Shown: positions 22,592 to 31,200 of the stretch, piece after piece | Numbering within the stretch: position 1 is the first letter of the stretch | Layout of the letters: the number at the start of each line of letters is the position of its first letter | Assembly: GCA_934247225.1 (NCBI GenBank) | Contig: CAKQJE010000026.1 | Span: 1-32,363, forward strand | From: an uncultured Clostridia bacterium | GTDB taxonomy: Bacteria; Bacillota; Clostridia; Christensenellales; Borkfalkiaceae | Direction of reading: 5' to 3' | DNA: 32,363 bases | Translations under genes and position numbers: made by a program | The notes under the pieces: generated by a model | The model's database searches: none | What the model was told of the DNA's origin: nothing | What the model saw: the letters and a program-made list of their open reading frames with translations, nothing else

Positions 22592-23402
22592 TCGCAAAGT
22601 CCTCCGTTTCAAACGTTTCGCCATAAAAAACGGGCGTGACGACTCCTCCGAGATAGGATTTTTTATCGTAGAATTCAACAAAAAGCGTGCCGCCGCGCAT
22701 TAAAATCGGATATTTTTTAAGGCTGAAACCAAGCTTTTCACGGGCGGCGAACGCCGTCGCGACGGCTCCGCTTCCGCACGAAAAAGTCGTTCCCGAACCC
22801 CTTTCGCACACGTCGCAGATTATGCTCCCCTCGTCGATTTTCGCGCTCTCCACGTTCACTCCGTCGGGGAAAATTTCGGACGGGGAAACCAACCTCGAAA
22901 CGGCTTCCGCGCTTTTCTCCGCGTCAAAAAACACGGCGTGTAAATTACCGTTGTCCACCAATGCGAAATTTTTTTCGGCGTTCTTAAAATTTAAGGTTTT
23001 ATCGGAGATTTTTGGACTCGGTAAAATTTTCGGCAATGGGAAATCGGTCGAGGAAAAGAACTCGTTTCCGCGTTTGTCGAACGTCACCGTGTGGACGGCG
23101 GAAAGCGTTTTCACGGTCACCTTTTTTTCGGTCGTTTTGCCCGTCAGAAAAGCAAAAACGGCGGAACATCTTATGCCGTTTCCGCAGGTCGCTCCTTCCG
23201 ACCCGTCGGCGTTGAAAATGCGCATAAAAAAGTCGGCTTCGCCCGTTTTGTCGGTCGAAACCACGATAAGCCCGTCCGAACCGATTCCGAATCTGCGGTC
23301 GGATATTTTTTTCGCAGCGGCTGAAACGTCCGCAAAGTCATACTTATCGCCGTCGACGTAAACGTAATCGTTACCCGCGGCGTGCATCTTGATGAATTTC
23401 AT
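22575..23402 (-). CDS. dapF: Diaminopimelate epimerase (DapF)
   Basis: 275 residues. It epimerises LL-diaminopimelate to the meso form. The two catalytic cysteines are visible: Cys73 in ATCGNGIRC and Cys209 in FSCGSGAVA. The N-terminus MKFIKMHAAGNDYVYVDG and the IGSDGLIVV stretch are standard. It lacks an obvious Shine-Dalgarno sequence, although the start fits the family. DapL immediately downstream makes its substrate, so the pair forms the last two steps to meso-DAP. The sequence contains its own coupling signal for dapL, a GGAGGA inside its 3' end. Confidence 0.96.
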   Translation of the reverse strand: MKFIKMHAAGNDYVYVDGDKYDFADVSAAAKKISDRRFGIGSDGLIVVSTDKTGEADFFMRIFNADGSEGATCGNGIRCSAVFAFLTGKTTEKKVTVKTLSAVHTVTFDKRGNEFFSSTDFPLPKILPSPKISDKTLNFKNAEKNFALVDNGNLHAVFFDAEKSAEAVSRLVSPSEIFPDGVNVESAKIDEGSIICDVCERGSGTTFSCGSGAVATAFAAREKLGFSLKKYPILMRGGTLFVEFYDKKSYLGGVVTPVFYGETFETEDFANEIQR

Positions 23403-23565
23403 ACAAAATGTTTATGCGCCTGGTTCTTTTCGTATTCGCGATTAAAATCAGAGAACAAAAAACTTCCCGGAAAAGGGCAAAATTACAACCGCGGCTGAAT
23501 AAAACTTTATAAAAATACGTATTACGGTTGAATTTTAAAAAATCTGTTAAAAATGACAAGAAAAG

Positions 23566-23612
23566 AAAGGCTGCAAGTCTATCCGAAAAAGATGGATTTG
23601 CAGCCTTTTATT
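23566..23612 (+). terminator. Stem-loop with T-rich tail
   Basis: AAAGGCTGCAA (23566-23576) pairs with TTGCAGCCTTT (23599-23609), with a further weak inner pairing ATCC/GGAT. TTATTT follows. There is no plus-strand gene directly upstream, so it may serve a minus-strand transcript or be part of the repeats. Confidence 0.45.
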
Positions 23613-23656
23613 TGTTCCCGGTTTTCGGTTGTTGATTTTTTCGGTTTCTGCCGAAT

Positions 23657-23770
23657 GTCCTCTTCCGTCTTTTGCCCGTTTATGCGGGCAAAATCCACCT
23701 TCCCCGAGCGGGGAAGGCAAGAAATAAGATTGAAAAAGCAAATTATTGTAGGGGCGATCAGTGATCGCCC
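23657..23770 (+). repeat. Composite dispersed hairpin element, copy C
   Basis: Same order as copy A: TCCTCTTCCGTC; stem-loop 1, here TTTTGCCCG with CGGGCAAAA; stem-loop 2, CCTTCCCC (23698-23705), loop GAGC, GGGGAAGG (23710-23717), then CAAGAA; a 34-base spacer; and the palindrome GGGCGATCAGTGATCGCCC (23752-23770). Stem 1 differs in sequence from copies A and B but still pairs. Confidence 0.75.
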
Positions 23771-23849
23771 GCATGAAAAATTTGTTTAAATGGCGGATTA
23801 AACGACTTATAGACCGGTTTTTGTTCGTCGATAGATCGGAAAATTTGTT

Positions 23850-24719
23850 TTACGGGCGGAAAATCTTCGCGCCGCCTTTGACTATCGAAAGGTCGAAATC
23901 CAAGCCGTCGTAAAGTTCGCCGTCCACCTGAACGGTGACGGGTTTGTCGAATTCGAGACGGATATGTTCCACTCTTTCGAACGAAGTGAAATCCTGTTCG
24001 AGAATTTTTCCTTTCATAAGCTTTACGAACGCGCCGGGGATTTTGCCTTTTTTAAGCTTACCCGCGATAACGAAATCCAGAAGTCCGTCGTCGATGACGG
24101 CTTCGGGACACATTCTTATGCCGCCGCCGAATCTTTTTCCGTTGCCCACGCAGGCGATCAGAGCTTCCTTTTCTTCCCGCTCGTCCGAGCCGTCGCGGAT
24201 TATGTAAAATTTATAGAACACGAATTTGATGAGCGATATGATTAGCGACACCACGTATTGCAGTTTTCCTTTAAGAATTTTGCTTTTGCGGCACCTTTTG
24301 AGTATGTCCACGTCTATTCCCGTGCCGATAATGTTAAGCCCTCTCACCCCGCCGCAAACCATGTAGTCGGTGGGTTTCGCTTCGCCGTCTAAAATAAGGT
24401 CGACGGCGGCGGACGGATCCTCGGGAATGCCTGCCGAAGCTATGAAATCGTTGCCGCTTCCGCAGGGGATTATTCCGAATTTAACCTTTTCCGCGTTTAT
24501 TCCGTTAAAGACTTCGTTTATCGTTCCGTCTCCGCCGAGCGCGATTATCGTATCCGATTTTTCCGAGAGTTTTTCGGCGATTTTAATCGCGTGCTTTGGC
24601 GCTTCGGTGAAGTGAATTTTGTATTCCGCGCCCCTTTCTTTAAGCCGTTTTTCCGCGACTTTCAAAAATTTAAGCGACTTTTTCCCGTTAGCCACGGGGT
24701 TGACTATTATATCTATCAT
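23850..24719 (-). CDS. Diacylglycerol kinase-family lipid kinase (YegS/DgkB type)
   Basis: A 289-residue protein of the DAGK catalytic family, phosphorylating diacylglycerol or a related lipid at the membrane with ATP. The glycine-rich ATP site is GGDGTINEV (62-70), followed by PCGSGNDFI (85-93). The C-terminal region includes NGKRFGGGIRMCPEAVIDDGLLDFVI, typical of YegS/DgkB. The length is normal. The start at 24719 has AGGACAAAG upstream, a partial Shine-Dalgarno sequence. Its own promoter lies at 24761-24789. DgkB recycles diacylglycerol released by envelope polymer synthesis, in keeping with nearby envelope genes. Confidence 0.92.
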   Translation of the reverse strand: MIDIIVNPVANGKKSLKFLKVAEKRLKERGAEYKIHFTEAPKHAIKIAEKLSEKSDTIIALGGDGTINEVFNGINAEKVKFGIIPCGSGNDFIASAGIPEDPSAAVDLILDGEAKPTDYMVCGGVRGLNIIGTGIDVDILKRCRKSKILKGKLQYVVSLIISLIKFVFYKFYIIRDGSDEREEKEALIACVGNGKRFGGGIRMCPEAVIDDGLLDFVIAGKLKKGKIPGAFVKLMKGKILEQDFTSFERVEHIRLEFDKPVTVQVDGELYDGLDFDLSIVKGGAKIFRP

Positions 24720-24760
24720 TTCTTTGTCCTGAGTTTTATATCGGCGAGCCGTTATTTCAC

Positions 24761-24789
24761 ATTATAATCAAAAATCGCGAAAAAAGCAA
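24761..24789 (-). promoter_or_regulatory. Promoter of the lipid kinase gene
   Basis: Minus-strand TTGCTT (24789-24784) and TATAAT (24766-24761) are separated by 17 bases, about 42 bases before the start codon. Confidence 0.6.
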
Positions 24790-24845
24790 ACGATTGAAAC
24801 TATATGCGCAAAATTTTCGGAAAAGCAAAAATACTTCTTATCGGA

Positions 24846-25012
24846 TTGCCTGTAAAAAGGCTGCTTGCGCTGTCCATAAAAGGCTGCCCGCATTATCGGG
24901 GCAGGTTGTTTCGGTTGTCTGAAAAACGGGCTGCTTGCGCTGCCCATAAAGGACTGCTCGCGTTGCCTGTAAAAGGCTGTTCGGGTTGCCCCGCAAAAAG
25001 GCTTTCGGGGAG
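24846..25012 (+). repeat. Degenerate direct repeats, core TAAAAGGCTGC
   Basis: About six imperfect units share the pattern TGCC-TGTAAAAGGCTG-CTTGCG (for example around 24847, 24872, 24940 and 24968), spaced irregularly at 22-45 bases. Units differ at many positions. The array is not CRISPR-like, since spacer lengths and repeats are too variable. Confidence 0.55.
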
Positions 25013-25101
25013 GCGAAAAACCCGAAAGTAAATCGAAAGTAAATTTTTCTTCGTTTTTTTTGTCCGCCGCGGCGATTTTCGCAAAAATTTTTTCCGTCCG
25101 A

Positions 25102-25130
25102 TTGACAAATCCGCTATTAAATAATATAAT
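25102..25130 (+). promoter_or_regulatory. Promoter of the giant repeat gene
   Basis: Perfect TTGACA (25102-25107) and TATAAT (25125-25130) boxes have ideal 17-base spacing. About 95 bases of leader follow, then AGGAG (25221-25225) eight bases before ATG 25234. This indicates strong vegetative expression. Confidence 0.8.
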
Positions 25131-25233
25131 AAAAAAGCAAATCTATTATATTCGTGCGTGCGTGAACGCCTGTGGGCGGAGCATGGCGCGGGGATATAAC
25201 GGAAAACTCACATGCAACGTAGGAGATGCTGTT

Positions 25234-28200
25234 ATGAGTAAACTTTTTAAAAGGTTGCTGTGTCTTTTACTCGGTATCATCATGGGTATTTCCGCAACCG
25301 TCGGCTCGATAGCCACTTCCGTATATTACCTGTACGGAAATCTCACGGTTTCGGACGTACTCCCTGAGGATCAGGACCGTTTGAAAGACGCGCTGGGCGA
25401 CCTCGGCAAGTATTCTACCGAGGACATTATCGCGCTTGTCACGAAAGCGCTCAAAGCGCCCCAGAACTACACGATAGAAGACCTCGAAAGAGATTACGGC
25501 TTCAATCTTGTAGACCTTATCAACATGGCTGCCGGCACGGATGTTATCGACACGTCCGATCCGAACAACAAGCCGTACATAGACGATCTGAAATCCATTT
25601 CGCTGTTCGCGCTTTTATCAGGGCAGGTGAACGTTAAGGAATTCCTTTCCGAAATCCCGCTCGGCGCGTTTATGAGCTTTATTCCCGCGGATACGATTTT
25701 AGACCACGATCAGCGCGAAAAACTTCGGAAATACAGCTTGGGTTCCCTTCTCGCAAAAGACGAGAACACCGAGCTTCCCGTTATAATAAGCGCGATATCC
25801 GACCTTACCGTGGGCGGAATTCTTCCCGGTATGTTCGAAAAAGTCGGGGAGAAGTACGAGGTTAAATCGGGCAAGCCCCTTGCTTTGAATCTCGTTGCCA
25901 ACCTTAAACTCGGCGGACTCATCAACCCGCTCGTAGGTTCTTCCTCTTTCGGCGACGAACTCGTTTCGGGCGGACTTTCTTCGATAGGCGAACTCACGCT
26001 CGGCGAAATTTACCGCAGCGTAGGCATCGAAGAGGATAAGAATATCTCCGCGATTTTGGACGGCGTGTTCACCGGCGACGACGGCGCTCCGATAAAAATC
26101 AGAGATCTGTTCGCGAAAGACGTGACGAGCGGCGACGATCATTACGTTTTCGTTATCGATAAGCTTCTGGACAGTATCAGATTCGGTACTCTTTTCGGTA
26201 TGACCAAAAAGGGCGGATATTGGTATGTGACCAAAGAAGACGGCAGCGACGTAAGAATAACGGGTCTTCTCGAATTCCTCGCGGATCTCAACCTGACCGA
26301 CGTTTACCACGCCTTAACGGACGCGGCTTCCACTTCGGACAGAATACATAAAATCATCCTTATCTTCGGCGATCTTACCGTCGGAGACGTTTTCGAGTCG
26401 CTCGGTTACGGCAAAGACGATAACGGAGAATGGATTAAACCCGACGGAACAAAGTTTAAGAGTAAACTCCTCGGTAACCTTCTCGATTTCTCGGTAAGAG
26501 ATCTCGTAGGTTCGGAAAGCGAGGATCTTACGCTCACGCAGATGAGAAAGAACGTCGTCGGGGCGATTTGCGAGCTTAGCGGCGATTTGTCGTTCGGCGA
26601 AGGTCTGGGCGAACTTTTCGGCATACAGTATACGGACGGAGTTTACTATAAAGACGGCAAACGCATAAACGACGCTCTTGCCCGTATTCTCGACATAAAA
26701 GTCAAGGATTTCGTTTCCTGCTTCGGCAAAGACGAAATCAGTCTCGACGAGATTTACGGAATCGTCGAATCCGCTGTCGGCGGACTTTACATAGGTTCGA
26801 TTTTAGGCGCGGAAAGAATAGACGGCTATTGGTATAAGGACGGCGAAAGGGTAAGCGACGTCCTCGCCGCCGTATACGACCTTCGTATCGAAGGCTTATT
26901 CAGCTTATTAAAAGAACTCGGTAATCCCGACACGCTCTCCTACTCGGAAATAATCAAAGGCTTCATGCCGGAAACGTGCATCGGCGACTTCGTCGGCCCG
27001 CTTCTCGGTCTCACTAAAATAGGCGTCGGCGACAGCGCGTACTTCGTCGACGCGGAAGGAACGCCCGTAGGCGGTCTCAGCAAACTTTTAAGAATAAGAC
27101 TCTGGCAGATAGCCGCCGCTTTCGATAAAAACGGCAGCTACGATTTCGAAGCCGAACTCAAAGGCGTCAAACTCGGCGACCTTATCGGCGCGACGTACGA
27201 CGAAGAGTATAACGTATGGATTCTCGGCGACAGAGTCGCGCGCGAAGGTCTTGCCGACCTTCTGAACGTTTCGCTCGATCTGTTCTTCTCGGGAGACAGA
27301 GATTTAATCGAGGAGACGATGACGGACAAGGCTTTGAACGTCAGTCTCGGCAGTTTGCTTACGTTCGCTCTCGGTTACGACTCCGTGAACAAAACCATTC
27401 TCGGCGATACGGAAGTAAACGACTTTATATGCAGGGTTCTCGAATGGGATAAGCTCACGACGAAGTACGTTATGGATCTTGCCGACAGCGGGGATACCGA
27501 AACGTTAAGACAGGATCTTATAGACGCTATCGGCGATCTCGATTTCGGCGAGACGTTCAGACCTTACATAACCGACATCGTCGACGGTAAGTACACGTTC
27601 ACCCCGCTCGAAGAACTTGCGGGCTTGCTCGATCCTATCTTCAACACCAAAAACGAAGTATACATCAATTTCATTTTCGACCTTATAAACGGCGAAGTGA
27701 ATATCGAAGACCTTATCAAAGCCATTTACGGCGACCTTACTTTCGGCGAGCTTCTCGCTCCCGTATTCAATATGAAGCTCGTAACCACGACGGAACCGGG
27801 CTACGATTACGGCAAAGAAGTTTACGCTCTGGAAGACGGCACCGGTCTTTCGCTCGGCATAGGTATAACCGACCTTTTGAAAACGAGCGTTTACGGCGTT
27901 ATTCAGAGTATTATCGATTTCATTTTATCGGATGAAGACAACGGCTTCGCTTATTACTTCTTTATGCCGAGAGACGACGCGACGATAAATATCGACCATA
28001 TGATCGGCGATTACGTTTACTCGTTTATCGGACTTGATTACGATCCCGACGCGAAAGTGTGGAAAGACTCCGACGGCAACGAAATTTATGCACCCTTAGG
28101 AAAACTTCTTTCCGTAAACGTATATGATCTTCTCGATCACATCTTCGATCTGACGAAAACGTATACCGATCAGGAAAAGGAAGACTATTTCTATGGAATT

Positions 28201-31200
28201 GTCGACGATATAACCGTAAGAGACGTTCTTTCCTTCTCGGACGAACTCGTTTCTTCCGATAAATATTTCATTCAGAAAGTCGGAGACGTGGGCGTGGCTC
28301 CCTTTATCCGCGAACTCATCGCTTCGGACGATATTCTCAAAACCGTAAGAGACAGCAAGTTCGGTAAAGTCGAAGTCGGCGATATCGTTCAGTATTTCGC
28401 CGATCTCAGAAAGGACGAAGACGGCTGGATAAGCGGCGACCATTATATTTACACGATTTTGTCCGACCTGTTCGACATCAGCGTCGAAAACGGAATAGAT
28501 GTCGCGACGGAATTTATGTCCGACGTAAAGAGCGGAGCGATCAAAGCCGCGGAAGTAATTCTCAAACATAAATTCTACGAATACGTAATCGATTTCGGTT
28601 ACGATATGAGAGAAAAACGCTTCTTCGACGGAATAAGCGACGTTATCGTCAGCGATTTCGTCAAAGATATGCTCGGCGACAACCCGCTCGATAAACTTAA
28701 AGACCCCTATTTCAAAGACGTAAGAATAATCGACGTCGTGGAGCTTTTCACCGAAATCAAGTCGGAAAGCAAGCAGTACGTCGGTTCGGACAAAGCGACG
28801 AGACCCGTAAACGAATACTTTATCGGCGATAAATCGCTCGGTCTCGGCGTTTCGGCTCTTCTCGACGCCAAAATCGTCGGAATAATCGATATCTTCACGT
28901 CCGAAGAAGGAACTGTTTTAGACAGAATAGAAAACGCGGTAAGTCTCGACTTTATGATCGGCGATTACCTTACCGTTATGGGGCTTCTCGGAATTTCTTA
29001 CGAGAATAACAAGTGGATGATGAACGGCGAGGATATTTACGCGCCGCTCGGCAACGTCTGCTCCGTTTACGTAAGCGAACTTCTCGATTATCTCCTCGGA
29101 GATCACACGGACGACGAGAAAATCGAGTACATAATAAACATTTTCGATAAACTTACCGTTAGAGATTTCGTTTCGATAAGCGACGACCTCGCGAACACAG
29201 ACAAGATTCTTTTGCAGGACTATATTTACAATATAGTGATAGCGGACGTTCTCAAAGACATCTTCGTCAACAAAACCGATATAACGGAAGTAATCAGAAA
29301 ATATCTCGGAGACATTCCTCTCGGCGCGTTTGCAAACCTCGCGCTCGATACCAAGCCGAACGGCGATGAGTGGACTTACGGCGCGGAAGATATGCCGTAT
29401 ATCGCGAGCGACGTGTTCAACGTTACGATAAACGATATTCTCGATATCGTAGACGCGTTCTCTAAGAACGGAGTTAAGGACGGAATAAGCGAAATCGCGG
29501 ACATATTCGTTCATACTTTCCGCGATTACGTGCTTGATTTCGGTTACGACTTAAACGACAGCAATCTCTTTGTCGGAATTAAAGACGTCGTCGTAAGAGA
29601 TTTCATCAAAGATATGCTCGGCGACGACGCGCTCGATAAACTCGAAGAATATTTCAAAGACGCGAGAGTCGGCGATATAGTCGCATTCTTCGTCGCAATC
29701 GAAAGAGACGAAACCGGCTGGAAGAAATCGGACGGAACTTATCTTGCCGTAATGCTCGGCGATATTCTCGATATAACCGTTAAAGATATCAGATTTATCG
29801 TAGATAAGATAAACGAAGGCGGCTCGAACGCGATTGTGGACATTGTCAACGAAATCTTCCCCGAAAGAAGAGTCGGCGACCTTATCAATATAGTAATCCC
29901 CGACCTTTCCGACGATTGCGTGAGAGGAAAATACACGAACGTATGGGGAATGAACAAGACGAGCGGCGATCTTCCGCTTATCCTTTCGGACGTATTCAAT
30001 CTTAAATTCGAAACGATATTCGACGCGATTTTAGGCGACCACGCAAGCGCGGCGGATATAGTTCTTTCGATTACCGACGAAATCTTCGGCGATCCGATAA
30101 ACAACCGTCCCGAAGATGCGTCGTGGGCGAGATCGTTCAACGATTATATGTTGGACCTCGGTCTTACCTATCTTGACGATTACGAAGCGTTCGCCAAGAT
30201 AAAGGACGAAAAAGTAGGCGAGTTCATCTATCATATTCTTAAAGACGAAAACCCCGTCGAGTACCTCAAAGGTCTTGTTTACGACATAACGCTCGGACAG
30301 ATCGCGGAAATTCCGCTCGGAAGCGAGGGCGTAAGCAAACTTCCGCTTATCGTTAGAGACGTGTTCAAAGTAACCGTCGGAGATATAATCGACACGGCTA
30401 CGCAGAGCGACAGAATAAAGACGAACGTCTGCAAGATTCTTAACAAGATAACCGATAACGACGCCGACGGACACCATCTCGGAGATTACATAGACGATAT
30501 CTTAAAAGGCGACGAAAGCGAAAGCATAATCAAGAAAAACCTCGGTCTTAAAGGCATAACCGATATTAAGATTGCAGAACTTGTAAGCGTAATTCTTAAA
30601 GAAAAGACGGGTATCGAGCTTAACAAAGACGGAACGCTCGCGAAATTCGACCTCGAAAGCATGCTTCCCGCGGATTTAAGAGATTTAATCGTCTATATCT
30701 GCGACAATATCACCGACCCCGTACTTGTCGGAGATTTCCTGAGAAATACCAACGGAATCGGCGGATACAGATACGATAAAGAAGCGGGCAAGTGGTACGA
30801 CGCTGACGGAAACGAATGCTCGGATATCCTCAATCAGCTTTACAGCTGCCCGACGACGTATATTCTTCTCCTTATCGGCGGCGTTTACGTCGTGGCGTCC
30901 GATCCGCAGGGCGTAATCGATATGCTTATGTCCTACAAAGTCGGAACCGTTTTAATGCCGATTTATAACGAAGTATTCAAGTCTTACGCGGGCTTCGAAA
31001 GCGAAATGACCTGCACGGGCGAGAAAGAAGCCGACAAGGTTTACGCGATAAACGGATTGTTCAAGGATCTTCTCACAGAGCTTTCCAACTATACGTTCGG
31101 AGATATAAGGGATAAATCCAAGGATAATGCGTTGTGGATTGCCGAATATTTCTATAACAGAAAACTCGGCGATATCCTTTATGAACCGCTCGCGATGTTC

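Larger units (their letters stand above)
23403..23849. other. Intergenic region with a stem-loop and a repeat element
   Basis: It holds a hairpin (23566-23609) and copy C of the dispersed composite element (23657-23770). No gene is supported: the short open frames here run across the repeat. Confidence 0.7.
24720..25233. other. Intergenic region with degenerate repeats and promoters
   Basis: It holds the minus-strand kinase promoter (24761-24789), a block of degenerate direct repeats (24846-25012) and the promoter, leader and ribosome site of the giant gene. An open frame at 24804-25031 lacks a ribosome site and merely follows the repeats. Confidence 0.7.

Noticed and set aside
22592..22681. 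Longer DapL start at 22681
   Set aside because: The extension overlaps dapF more deeply and has no family similarity; ATG 22591 has GGAGGA and fits the family's N-terminus.
24846..25012. Possible CRISPR array
   Set aside because: Repeats are poorly conserved, spacing varies from 22 to 45 bases and there are no cas genes.
24804..25031. 75-codon plus-strand frame
   Set aside because: It has no ribosome site, its sequence simply follows the degenerate repeats, and it resembles no protein.
25699..26310. Minus-strand frames inside the giant gene (also near 28096, 28918 and 30031)
   Set aside because: Several antisense open frames exist because of the repetitive, biased codon use; none has a start signal or a domain.
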